From NCBI GenBank assembly GCA_017556565.1, contig JAFYMQ010000198.1:1-10066 (forward strand): a stretch of DNA of 10,066 nucleotides, read 5' to 3'. This DNA comes from Clostridia bacterium (lineage in GTDB: Bacteria; Bacillota; Clostridia; Oscillospirales; Butyricicoccaceae). A program made the position numbers and the translations under genes. Under the pieces are notes generated by a model. It did no database searches. It was not told where the DNA came from and saw only the letters and a list, made by a program, of their open reading frames with translations. Shown piece by piece: positions 1 through 7,056 of this stretch; position 1 is the stretch's first letter, and each line of letters begins with the position of its first letter.

Positions 1-111
1 ATACATAGTTACACACAACCTTTTGATAAAGACTTCTGGAGCGCGTACAAGGCACTGGAGAAGTTATTACCAAAAGATGTATGGAATGTTGAGAAGAAGA
101 TGTCTCATATA
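1..111 (+). pseudogene. Fragment of a foreign reading frame, possibly the end part of an IS1-like transposase
   Basis: Frame 1 is open from the left edge and reads sensible protein up to about base 111. It includes the segment DKDFWSAYKALEKLLPKD followed by VEKKMSHI. It then runs into the addB region in the wrong frame and stops at TGA 175-177. The pattern D-x2-W-x2-Y...LPK...K-x3-HI resembles the stretch of IS1-family DDE transposases just before their conserved IER-N motif, which would come next but is missing here. G+C is about 37% by my count, against about 57% in the following 60 bases. What is seen is an AT-rich open frame cut off at the addB junction; the transposase identity is inferred from memory of the family and is weak. 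It could equally be the tail of another gene. No terminal inverted repeat was recognised at the junction. Confidence 0.35.
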
Positions 112-1442
112 TGCAAAAGCTGCTGCCCGCTCTGGGCGAGCAGGATGCTTATGACACCCTGCAAAAGCTGCGGCTGACCGCGCCTGCGCCTGCTTTTGAG
201 CTGGCTTGCTCGGCAGGCAGCAAAGACGCGCATTTTTCGGCTCAGGCGGCCTATGATCATCTGTCCCGCGACCCCGAAAACGCCCGCAGGCTGGACTATA
301 CCCGCGCTTTCGGTCTGTCACCGAAAACAAAACTCCACTCTCTCGATACCCTCAAAAATCTGTACGGCAACAGCGTGTCAGTCAGCGCTTCGGCTATCGA
401 GAAGTTCTATTCCTGCCCCTTTGCCTATTTTTGCCAGTACGGACTGGGCGCCCGTGAGCGCAAGCAGGCCGATCTTGGCGCACTTGAGGTGGGCACTATG
501 GTCCACTACGTTGTGGAAAACGCCGTCAAGGCGCTGTCTCAGGGCACGGAGAGCGACCCCGTCGCCGCTGCCGGGCGGTTTGCGCGGGAGTATGCCCAAA
601 ATCTGCGCGGCGCCGACTCGCCCCGTATGCAGGCGCTCATTGAGCAGGTGCGCGAAAATGCCGCTATTGTTGTGCAGGACGTGTGGGAAGAGGTGCAGCA
701 CAGCGACTTTAAGCCCCGATATTTTGAGCTGAACTTTTCCGACAAGGGGGATATTGCCCCCTACAAGTGGGAAAAAGACGGCATAAGCTTTGCCCTCCGC
801 GGCAAAATCGACCGTGTGGACACCTATGGCGACAAGCTCAAGGTTGTCGACTACAAGACCGGCAACAAAAAATACGAGCTCAGCGACATTCTCCGCGGCA
901 GGAATCTGCAGCCTTTTATCTATATGCTGATGCTCCAAAAGGCACAGATGGGTGAAAACTGCGCCGCCCTGTTTTTGCCCGCCAAGGCCGACTATATCAA
1001 TGTGGATGATACGTCCGAAATGGGCAAGTCTCTGGAAAAGCGCACCGAATCCCTGCGCAGAATGGGTCTTGTCCGCGGCGAAAGCGAGATACTTGAGGCT
1101 TTGGAGCATACCGAAGCGGGAAAATCCCCCCGCTGGCTGCCCGTCACCGTCAAAAAAGACGGCTCCCTCGACCCCAAAAAGTCCTCCATAGCCTACAAGA
1201 GCCAGATGGACAGAATAATAGCTTTTGCCGAGCAGAAGATCATGGACTTTTCCGAGGCGGTGGCAAGCGGTGATATTTCGGCATCCCCCTGCACCGAGGA
1301 CAGCTGCAAATACTGCGCTTTCAGGACCGTTTGTTTTGCAGAGGATATCAAAACAGACGCAAGCATAATTTCGACCAACCTTACCGATGCGGTGCTTGCC
1401 GCAATCGACGGAGAGGAGGAGCAGGAAAATGGCAAAGTTTGA
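111..1442 (+). CDS. addB: AddB, C-terminal nuclease part only (5'-truncated ATP-dependent helicase/nuclease subunit B)
   Basis: AddB partners AddA in the cytoplasmic helicase-nuclease that resects double-strand breaks to Chi-like sites for RecA loading (the Firmicutes RecBCD counterpart). The visible 443 residues are the RecB-like PD-(D/E)XK nuclease domain. It shows the segment SASAIEKFYSCPFAYF, His132 in VGTMVHYVVE, Asp234 in GKIDR, and Asp247/Lys249 in VVDYKTG. The four-cysteine iron-sulfur staple is present as Cys102 plus C399-x2-C402-x5-C408. Family members are about 1,100 aa, so roughly the first 650 residues (helicase-like region) are missing. In this frame stops lie upstream at 6-8, 24-29 and 90-92, and ATG 111 has no convincing ribosome binding site, so it is unlikely to be a genuine start. 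The gene is therefore either disrupted by the sequence to its left or affected by an assembly join. The stop overlaps addA by 14 bp, the usual addBA arrangement. Confidence 0.93.
   Translation: MQKLLPALGEQDAYDTLQKLRLTAPAPAFELACSAGSKDAHFSAQAAYDHLSRDPENARRLDYTRAFGLSPKTKLHSLDTLKNLYGNSVSVSASAIEKFYSCPFAYFCQYGLGARERKQADLGALEVGTMVHYVVENAVKALSQGTESDPVAAAGRFAREYAQNLRGADSPRMQALIEQVRENAAIVVQDVWEEVQHSDFKPRYFELNFSDKGDIAPYKWEKDGISFALRGKIDRVDTYGDKLKVVDYKTGNKKYELSDILRGRNLQPFIYMLMLQKAQMGENCAALFLPAKADYINVDDTSEMGKSLEKRTESLRRMGLVRGESEILEALEHTEAGKSPRWLPVTVKKDGSLDPKKSSIAYKSQMDRIIAFAEQKIMDFSEAVASGDISASPCTEDSCKYCAFRTVCFAEDIKTDASIISTNLTDAVLAAIDGEEEQENGKV
1414..1431 (+). promoter_or_regulatory. Ribosome binding site fixing the addA start
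   Basis: AGGAGGA at 1414-1420 lies 8 nt before ATG 1429-1431, a near-perfect Shine-Dalgarno inside the end of addB. It selects the ATG at 1429 over the in-frame ATG at 1387, which would add 14 residues unlike AddA N termini. Confidence 0.8.
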
Positions 1443-4400
1443 GCCCACCAAGTCTCAGGAGCTGGCAATAAACTCCCGCGCCAAAACCGTTGTGGTATCG
1501 GCAGGCGCAGGCAGCGGCAAGACCGCCGTACTGACCGAGCGTATCGTGTCCCGACTGTGCAACGACCGCGCAGATATCGACAGATTTCTTGTTGTCACGT
1601 ATACCAATGCGGCGGCGTTTGAGATGCGCGAGCGTATCGCAGCCAGACTCAGCGAGCGCATCAGCGAAAACCTCCACGACCCCTCTCTGTGCGAGCATCT
1701 GCGCCGTCAGGTGGGCAAGCTGCCCTGCGCCAAGGTGCAGACCGTGCACTCTTTCTGCCTCGAGCTTATTCGCAGAAACGCCAACGTACTGGGGCTGTCC
1801 CCGCACTTTGGCATAGGTGACGATGCTGTTTTGGGCGAGCTGCGCAAATCGGCTATAGACAGGACTCTTGATTCTGCCTATTCAGCGCCGCCCGAGGGTT
1901 TTGCCCAGCTGAGAGCCTGTCTGTGTGAGGAGCGGGGCGACAAAAAGCTGGCCGAGGCGGTGCAGTTTACCTTTGAGCGGCTGCAGAGCCTGCCCTATCC
2001 CGAAAAATGGCTCCATGACCAGATAGCCGCGCCCGAAACCGACACTGACTCCTGCCGCGAGGCGCTGGATGAGGCTGTATTCATGGTCTCCAATGCCCAC
2101 AATGCGCTGCTCTGCGCACAGGATCAGCTGCGCGGCAGTTTTCCCGACGTTGCCGCAGTTATCGAGCCTCATTATGCTTTGGTCTGCAAGCTTGCCATAG
2201 AGCTGACCCAAGCTTTGCGCCGCGGTGATACGGACGGGGCGATCCAAATGATCGCAGACTACAAGACCACATCCATCCGCCCACCCAAAGACACCCCGAA
2301 AGAGCCCTTGGATTTTGCCAAAAAGGTGCGCGAAAACTTCAAGAAGACCATTGAAGCCATCCCCAAGCTGCTCAGGCTGCCCGATGCCGATCACGATACC
2401 CGAATCGCCGAAAAATGTCTGTGCCGTCTGGCACTGACCTACGGCGAATATCTCAGGGAGGAGAAAAACCGTGCCGAGATAGTGGATTTTAACGATCTGG
2501 AGCATTATGCGGTCAGACTTCTGTCCGACGAGCAGGGTGAGAGCTCGCCTTTGAGCGTTCAGCTGCGTGGGTATCTGTGTGAGCTGATGGTTGACGAGTA
2601 TCAGGACTCCAACCGTGTGCAGGACACTATATTCGATCTGGTGTCACCCTATGAGGGCTCGGCGTTTTTTGTCGGTGATATCAAGCAGAGCATCTACCGA
2701 TTCCGCAAAGCCGACCCCCGCATCTTTGCCGAAAAGTGCAAACGCGCTCAGGAAGACCCCGACAGCGTTTATATCGCAATGGACACAAACTTCCGCTCAA
2801 GAGGCGAGGTGCTGGGTCTTTGCAACTACTTTTTTGAGCAGGCTATGACCGAGTCTTTCGGCGACGTTAATTATTCCGAGCCCGGTCAGCCTCTGCAGGT
2901 GGGCAGAAAGACCGCAGGAAACCTGCCCAGCGAACTGTGTATGCTGGACACCCCCTCGCTCAAGTCTGTGATATACAGTGACGACGGTCTGTCGGCTGCC
3001 CAGACCGAGGCTGAGTTTGTGGCATCCCGCATCAAGGATATGCTGCTCTCGGGCAGCTGCTTTGTGCCCGACGGAGACGGCAGGCAGCGGCCTGCAAAAG
3101 CCTCCGACTTTGCCATCATTCTGTCCTCCTACTCCAACAAAGCGCCTTTGTTTGAAAAAGCCCTTGCCAATCTGGGCCTTGACTCGGCTGCCGAGACCGA
3201 GGACAGCGACCCCTTTACCACCGTGGAGGGCAGCATAATCATCTCCCTGCTGCGGGTGGTGACCAACCGCCGTCAGGATATTCCCCTGCTCTCCCTGCTG
3301 CGCTCGCCGCTGTTTGCATTCACCGCCGACGATATTGCCAAAATGCGCGCTTGCAATACCTATGGGGATATGTGGGATGCGCTTATGACCGCTGCTTACA
3401 CCGATGACAAGTGCCGCGCCGCCGCGGACAAGATAGAGCAGCTTTGCAATCTGGCAAAGGATATGAGCTGCGCCGAGTTTTTGCAGTACGTTTACGCACA
3501 TTTCGGCGTATACGGCGTGTTTTCGGCGCTGGGCAAGCCTCAGCAGCGCGCCGATACTCTGGATGCCCTCTATCAGGAGGCGCTCAGGTGCGAAAAGGGC
3601 TCTTTTGCCCACGTGTCCAGACTTGTTGACAGTATCGACCGCCGCACCGCCAAAAAATCCGCCTCCTCCGCACCCGGCGAGGGGGTCAGGATAATCAGCA
3701 TCCACAAGTCCAAGGGTCTTGAGTTCCCATTTGTGTTCCTGTGCGATCTGTGCAAGCTGTTCAACACCGACGATCTCAAAGCCGACGTGCTGCTGCACAC
3801 CGAAAAGGGTCTTGCCCTGCGCCGAACCGACACCGCACACCGCGTCCGCACCGCTACCAAGAAGCGGTCGGTTATTTCCCGCGCCATAGTCCGCGAGCTG
3901 CGTGCCGAGGAGCTGCGCAAGCTGTACGTTGCCATGACCCGCGCCCGTGAAAAGCTGTTTTTGGTAGTGTCCACCGGCAGAAGCACCATAGAAAGCATGG
4001 TCACCGGCATATTTGAAAAGGCGGGCGAGTACCCCACCGAATATTTTATGAAAGAGCAGACAAACTGCGCAAGCTGGCTTGTTGCCGTACTGCTCTCCCA
4101 CCCGGGCGCAATTACGCTGCGCTCCTGTCTGCCTGCATTCCGCTTTATTCCCGACACAAGCGAGCGCACTTTGATATGCTCGGCTATAAGGTACATCAAA
4201 GACCCCGACGGGGTTATCGAGTGCGAGGAAGAGTCGCAGGAGCCTGCTCCCGCGCCCTTTGATCCCATGGATTATCTGCCCCTGAGCGAAAAGGTCTACG
4301 CCTACAGCAGCGTGTCTGCCCTGCCCTCAAAGATCACTCCCTCGGGCGCTCACGCGCTGAAAAGCGGCACGGAAAAGCGGGTGTATTTTGCCCCCGATGA

Positions 4401-4902
4401 CGACGGCACAGACAAGCTGACCGCCGCAGAAAAGGGCACAAGAGTTCACGCAATGCTGGCTCGGCTGCCCCTTGACCCCGAATTGAGCGCCGAGGAGATC
4501 GTGCAGCTGCCCGGCTATGAGGACTGCCAACAGGTCGACGCCAAAATGGCAGAGGGATTTTTGCACTCTGCGCTTGGCAGACAGGCGGCAGGTGCTGACC
4601 GGTGTCTGCGTGAATATCAGTTCTCGGTGCTGCTGACCCCTCAGGAGCTTGGCCTCGGGGAAATGGAGGATGAATATATCCTGCTCAACGGCAGCATTGA
4701 TATGATGCTGATAGACGATGACAAAATAACCATCGCAGACTTCAAAAGCGACTCTGTAAAAGCAGGCAGCGAGACCCTTGCCGCCGAAAAACACCGCGAT
4801 CAGCTGGAGCTTTACGCAATGGCGGCAAGCAAGATATTCGAGCTGCCCGTTGTCAAAAAGTCTGTGTTCTTCCTCAAAACCGCAACAGAAGTTAAGCTGT
4901 GA
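1429..4902 (+). CDS. addA: AddA, ATP-dependent helicase/nuclease subunit A
   Basis: UvrD/RecB-type superfamily 1A 3'-5' helicase fused to a C-terminal nuclease; with AddB it unwinds and degrades DNA ends for recombinational repair. The product is 1157 aa, within the usual family length. Motifs in order: Walker A AGAGSGKT (Lys31); motif Ia VVTYTNAAA near 55-63; TVHSF near 105; Walker B VDEYQDSN (Asp389-Glu390); motif III VGDIKQSIYRFR from 415; DTNFRSRGE (motif IV); motif V IISIHKSKGLEF (755-766); motif VI LYVAMTRARE (832-841). The nuclease domain follows with His1007 in GTRVHAML, Asp1091 in GSID and Asp1104/Lys1106 in IADFKSD. All catalytic residues I looked for are present, so the protein should be competent provided an intact AddB exists. 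The start is the ATG preceded by AGGAGGA. It overlaps addB by 14 bp, implying translational coupling. No partner gene follows; repeats and a terminator come next. Confidence 0.97.
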   Translation: MAKFEPTKSQELAINSRAKTVVVSAGAGSGKTAVLTERIVSRLCNDRADIDRFLVVTYTNAAAFEMRERIAARLSERISENLHDPSLCEHLRRQVGKLPCAKVQTVHSFCLELIRRNANVLGLSPHFGIGDDAVLGELRKSAIDRTLDSAYSAPPEGFAQLRACLCEERGDKKLAEAVQFTFERLQSLPYPEKWLHDQIAAPETDTDSCREALDEAVFMVSNAHNALLCAQDQLRGSFPDVAAVIEPHYALVCKLAIELTQALRRGDTDGAIQMIADYKTTSIRPPKDTPKEPLDFAKKVRENFKKTIEAIPKLLRLPDADHDTRIAEKCLCRLALTYGEYLREEKNRAEIVDFNDLEHYAVRLLSDEQGESSPLSVQLRGYLCELMVDEYQDSNRVQDTIFDLVSPYEGSAFFVGDIKQSIYRFRKADPRIFAEKCKRAQEDPDSVYIAMDTNFRSRGEVLGLCNYFFEQAMTESFGDVNYSEPGQPLQVGRKTAGNLPSELCMLDTPSLKSVIYSDDGLSAAQTEAEFVASRIKDMLLSGSCFVPDGDGRQRPAKASDFAIILSSYSNKAPLFEKALANLGLDSAAETEDSDPFTTVEGSIIISLLRVVTNRRQDIPLLSLLRSPLFAFTADDIAKMRACNTYGDMWDALMTAAYTDDKCRAAADKIEQLCNLAKDMSCAEFLQYVYAHFGVYGVFSALGKPQQRADTLDALYQEALRCEKGSFAHVSRLVDSIDRRTAKKSASSAPGEGVRIISIHKSKGLEFPFVFLCDLCKLFNTDDLKADVLLHTEKGLALRRTDTAHRVRTATKKRSVISRAIVRELRAEELRKLYVAMTRAREKLFLVVSTGRSTIESMVTGIFEKAGEYPTEYFMKEQTNCASWLVAVLLSHPGAITLRSCLPAFRFIPDTSERTLICSAIRYIKDPDGVIECEEESQEPAPAPFDPMDYLPLSEKVYAYSSVSALPSKITPSGAHALKSGTEKRVYFAPDDDGTDKLTAAEKGTRVHAMLARLPLDPELSAEEIVQLPGYEDCQQVDAKMAEGFLHSALGRQAAGADRCLREYQFSVLLTPQELGLGEMEDEYILLNGSIDMMLIDDDKITIADFKSDSVKAGSETLAAEKHRDQLELYAMAASKIFELPVVKKSVFFLKTATEVKL

Positions 4903-4982
4903 AGCTCGCTGCGCAAGCAAGGCAGAAGGAAGAATTAAGGCGTCTCCGCAGGTGACCGAGCATAAGCGACCGATTAAACAGC

Positions 4983-5004
4983 GGGCGGCAGAGGGCTGCC
5001 GCCC
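4983..5004. repeat. GC-rich perfect hairpin downstream of addA
   Basis: GGGCGGCAG (4983-4991), a 4-nt loop AGGG, then CTGCCGCCC (4996-5004) form a perfect 9-bp stem. There is no T-run after it, so it is not a classic terminator. It may stabilise the addA transcript end or be the core of a dispersed intergenic repeat. The preceding stretch 4903-4982 holds only a weaker imperfect palindrome at 4904-4918. Confidence 0.6.
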
Positions 5005-5031
5005 CTACCCAATCCGTCCGCAGGACACCCC

Positions 5032-5089
5032 ATTATGCATAGTGCATTATGCATTTTATTCTGCGCTCTGCCTTCTGCATTCTGCATTT
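5032..5089. repeat. Degenerate 7-bp tandem repeat tract (ATTNTGC)
   Basis: Successive units read ATTATGC (5032), ATAGTGC (5039), ATTATGC (5046), a 12-bp irregular unit (5053-5064), GCTCTGC (5065), CTTCTGC (5072) and ATTCTGC (5079). The heptamer period is broken only once. I recall similar ATTATGC/ATTCTGC tracts between genes in many Clostridia genomes. There is no coding potential here, although open frames run through it. Confidence 0.6.
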
Positions 5090-5121
5090 AAAAGACCTCC
5101 GCTTGCAGCAGAGGTCTTTTT
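5090..5121 (+). terminator. Intrinsic terminator after addA
   Basis: AAAAGACCTC (5090-5099), an 11-nt loop, then GAGGTCTTTT (5111-5120) with a further T. The arms are perfectly complementary, with a T-run on the + strand and an A-run on the other side, so it could act in both directions. It closes the addBA transcript. Confidence 0.75.
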
Positions 5122-5131
5122 ATGCTATGAT
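5103..5131 (+). promoter_or_regulatory. Candidate extended -10 promoter for the lipoprotein gene
   Basis: TTGCAG (5103-5108, 3 of 6 to the -35 consensus), a 17-nt spacer, then TATGAT (5126-5131, 5 of 6 to TATAAT). The -10 is preceded by TGC, giving an extended -10 box. Transcription would begin near 5138, about 43 nt before the ATG at 5181. The -35 lies inside the terminator hairpin, a compact arrangement. This is a prediction from sequence match only. Confidence 0.4.
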
Positions 5132-5180
5132 TAAGCTATCTTGCAGATTTGCATCCCTTATACGGAAAAGAGGCTTTATT

Positions 5181-6035
5181 ATGAACAGGCTTATCTCTCT
5201 TGCACTTGTTTTTTGTATGATTTTTGCCCTTTTTGCAGGCTGCGGCAAGCAGGAACCTGCCGAGCCGGGCACTTCCTCAGTTGGCAGCGGCAATACATCC
5301 CAAATAGGCAGTACCACTACCCCTTTAGCGCCCAACCCCACACCCGATACGCCCACACCGAGCGATCCCAACCCCGATGATGGGGGCAAGACCAACACCA
5401 CACCTTCCGATCTGCCCGCCGAGCAGGGCGCAAGCTCAGGCGGCAGTTCGGTCACCACGCCTTCCGATGTTCCCACCGCACCCAACCCCACACCCGATAC
5501 GCCCGCACCGAGCGATCCTCCCCCTGCAGAACCCACTCCCACCGAGTCGGAGGGCGGCTGCAAGCAGGGCATCAGCGACGAGATGGGCTGGGTCAGCCAA
5601 TGGGCGGATATGCAGTTTACCGTGCCCACATCCTTTGAGATGGACACAAACTTCCCCGGCAACAGCACAGCAAACACCCGCAGCGAGATGCAGGCATACA
5701 GCACTACCGGCTCGGCAGAAGCCATCCAGATCTACATTATCGAGCCTGACGAGGCATTCAAAACTGCCGACGATTATCTGCAGAGCTACCGCGATAACGC
5801 AACGGGCAAGCTGACCGACACCGAGGATATGGTTATTGCGGGCAGGACCTTCCGCCACTTCCGCTCTGTGCCCGAAAACACCAATTTTGCAAGCTACGCA
5901 TACGCCGCGACAAAAATCGACGACTACGTTCTTTATATCATTATTTCTTACCGCGATACCAAGACCGTCTCCCGGCTGTACAACTGTTTTTCCCGTATTT
6001 CCGACCGACTGAAAACCGAGGTTGAGATAAAATAA
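5181..6035 (+). CDS. Secreted lipoprotein with Pro/Thr/Ser-rich linker, function unknown
   Basis: The 284-residue product has an N-terminal signal (MNRLISLALVF...), a hydrophobic core to residue 19 and a lipobox ending FAGC with Cys21. It is predicted to be lipid-anchored on the outer face of the membrane. Residues 22-128 are a low-complexity linker rich in P, T, S, D and G. It contains two copies of PNPTPDTP-[TA]-PSDP (51-63 and 101-113), probably spanning the cell wall. Residues 129-284 look globular, starting GWVSQWADMQFTVPTSF, with a regular alternation of strands. The style recalls PsbP/Mog1-like lipoprotein domains, but I do not recognise a family with certainty. Start choice: AGAGG (5169-5173) lies 7 nt before ATG 5181, and the signal peptide begins there; in-frame ATGs at 5049 and 5127 would bury the signal. 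It appears monocistronic between terminators. Confidence 0.88.
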   Translation: MNRLISLALVFCMIFALFAGCGKQEPAEPGTSSVGSGNTSQIGSTTTPLAPNPTPDTPTPSDPNPDDGGKTNTTPSDLPAEQGASSGGSSVTTPSDVPTAPNPTPDTPAPSDPPPAEPTPTESEGGCKQGISDEMGWVSQWADMQFTVPTSFEMDTNFPGNSTANTRSEMQAYSTTGSAEAIQIYIIEPDEAFKTADDYLQSYRDNATGKLTDTEDMVIAGRTFRHFRSVPENTNFASYAYAATKIDDYVLYIIISYRDTKTVSRLYNCFSRISDRLKTEVEIK

Positions 6036-6067
6036 TAATGATCGAGCCGGCGGCGTTGAGCCAGAAT

Positions 6068-6099
6068 GGGGCAGATGCCCCGATAAGCGGATTTGCCGC
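6068..6099. repeat. Two small adjacent hairpins after the lipoprotein gene
   Basis: GGGGCA-GA-TGCCCC (6068-6081) is followed by GCGG-ATTTG-CCGC (6087-6099). Neither has a T-run. The second shares the 10-mer GCGGATTTGC with the terminator hairpin further downstream (6136-6145). Confidence 0.5.
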
Positions 6100-6123
6100 C
6101 TGAAAAACGAATATACAGTACAA

Positions 6124-6160
6124 AAAATCGGTTGAGCGGATTTGCTCAACCGATTTTATT
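6124..6160. terminator. Bidirectional intrinsic terminator between convergent genes
   Basis: AAAATCGGTTGAGC (6124-6137), loop GGATTT, then GCTCAACCGATTTT (6144-6157) form a perfect 14-bp stem. The + strand continues TTTTATTGTTT and the - strand ends in six T. It serves the lipoprotein gene from the left and the minus-strand cluster from the right, whose last stop is at 6170-6172. Confidence 0.85.
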
Positions 6161-6169
6161 GTTTACGCC

Positions 6170-6418
6170 TTATTCTATTGTCTCGCCGCGCAGGGTGACC
6201 CGATTTTCGTCGGGGCAGCTGACGGTAAAACTGCGGGCTTTGCCCTCGCCGCAGTCAAGCAGCGCGCCGTTTTGCAGCGCCAGCACGTAGGGGTAGGCTC
6301 TGTGCCACAGCTCGGCACAGAGCGGCGGGCAAATGTCGCCGACGATATACTCCTCGCCCGCTTTGTGATGCTCAGAGCGGCAGCAGGCGGATATGACGGT
6401 TATTTTGACTTGTTTCAT
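6170..6418 (-). CDS. TIGR04076-like small conserved protein
   Basis: An 82-residue protein beginning MKQVKITVISA. It carries the family-like core GEEYIVGD, CPPLCAELWHRAYPYVLAL near the middle and a late Cys-Pro-Asp (VSCPDENRV). This order (basic first strand, G-x4-VGD, Cys..CaxxWH..YPYVLaL, then xCPDg) matches my memory of the TIGR04076 family of small proteins from anaerobes, whose function is unknown. The conserved cysteines and WH pair suggest metal or redox chemistry, but this is not established. The start ATG (6416-6418) is preceded by GAGG about 8 nt upstream on the minus strand. It is the last gene of the minus-strand cluster, 56 nt after the C39-like gene, with a hairpin in the gap that may lower its expression. 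Confidence 0.8.
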   Translation of the reverse strand: MKQVKITVISACCRSEHHKAGEEYIVGDICPPLCAELWHRAYPYVLALQNGALLDCGEGKARSFTVSCPDENRVTLRGETIE

Positions 6419-6435
6419 ACTGTTGCCTCGGTTTT

Positions 6436-6467
6436 ACAAAAGCGAGCGAAAGTCCGCCCGCTTTTGT
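6436..6467. terminator. Hairpin between the C39-like and TIGR04076-like genes
   Basis: ACAAAAGCGAGCG (6436-6448), a 6-nt loop, then CGCCCGCTTTTGT (6455-6467) pair over 13 bp, with one mismatched position that becomes a G-U pair in the minus-strand RNA. On the minus strand (the direction of the genes) the stem ends CTTTTGT with no longer T-run, so it would be at most a partial terminator or attenuator. On the + strand it is followed by TTTTTTCTTATTT, a strong terminator geometry pointing against the cluster. Confidence 0.55.
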
Positions 6468-6474
6468 TTTTTTC

Positions 6475-7053
6475 TTATTTCTTTCTCCAATACATGCTGA
6501 AGCAGGGGTTGCGGTTGCGGGTATCGTCCACGATGACCTCGGGGGTGCAATAGGTATAGGGATACTGCACTCTGACCTTGCCCTGTCTGCCTTCTTCTTC
6601 GTACTTGTCCTCTTTGTAGGAGGGGTCGAGGATGCACAGCTCCTCGCCGTCGTAGCCGATGGCCAGCACGTAGTGACCGCCGTGGCTGTAAACGCCGATA
6701 TAATCGTCATGGTCGCCGCCTACGTTGATGATGACCTCGCCGCCCTCACGCAGGCACTTGAGAGCATCTTCGATCTCGTAGCTCTGGGAGAACTCAAGGC
6801 CGAACTTTTCGGCAAGAATGGGGCCCATGACCTTCTGGCTGGAGCCTGCGCCTTTATTGGCGCCGTTTTCCTCTGCCATTTTGACGCAGTCTTCAATGGG
6901 CAGGTTGTGCATGGTCAGATGGTCGACCATCATGCAGGAGCAGCACAGTCCGCAGCCGGATTTTCTGACGCTGGAGGTAACGGGGCCATCGGGCTGTTCG
7001 GTGCGGTGAACGTAGGGAATGTCGGGGTAATCGAGCTGGTTGAGATAAAGCAT
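6475..7053 (-). CDS. C39-like (papain-fold) cysteine peptidase, cytoplasmic
   Basis: A 192-aa protein of the peptidase C39-like type (Pfam C39_2 style). The likely nucleophile is Cys34 in KSGCGLCCSCMMVD, followed by a long helix. The catalytic His127 lies in GGHYVLAIGYD and Asp143 in LCILDPSY, giving the Cys...His...Asp order and spacing of the fold. There is no signal peptide or membrane segment, so it should be intracellular, unlike many exported C39_2 proteins. The N terminus is unusually cysteine-rich (C34, C37, C38, C40). The substrate is unknown. The start ATG (7051-7053) lies 3 nt after the stop of the PLP enzyme gene, with AAAGGAAGGA upstream inside that gene's end, implying coupled translation. 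Because it is co-transcribed with a SCIFF maturase, a role in processing that peptide is an attractive but unproven inference. It could also be a peptidase-fold protein with a housekeeping function. Confidence 0.82.
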   Translation of the reverse strand: MLYLNQLDYPDIPYVHRTEQPDGPVTSSVRKSGCGLCCSCMMVDHLTMHNLPIEDCVKMAEENGANKGAGSSQKVMGPILAEKFGLEFSQSYEIEDALKCLREGGEVIINVGGDHDDYIGVYSHGGHYVLAIGYDGEELCILDPSYKEDKYEEEGRQGKVRVQYPYTYCTPEVIVDDTRNRNPCFSMYWRKK

Positions 7054-7056
7054 TTT

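Noticed and set aside
2797..4101. A 434-codon open frame on the minus strand inside addA
   Set aside because: It lies opposite the conserved helicase motifs of AddA. The product is low-complexity Gly/Ala/Val/His with no family resemblance.
5090..5121. Possible riboswitch or structured leader before the lipoprotein
   Set aside because: The short perfect stem with flanking A and T runs is fully explained as an intrinsic terminator, and the leader after the predicted promoter is only about 43 nt.
5049..5180. Upstream extension of the lipoprotein frame to ATG 5049
   Set aside because: It would translate through the repeat tract and terminator and place 44 residues before a clear signal peptide. 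ATG 5181 has its own ribosome site.
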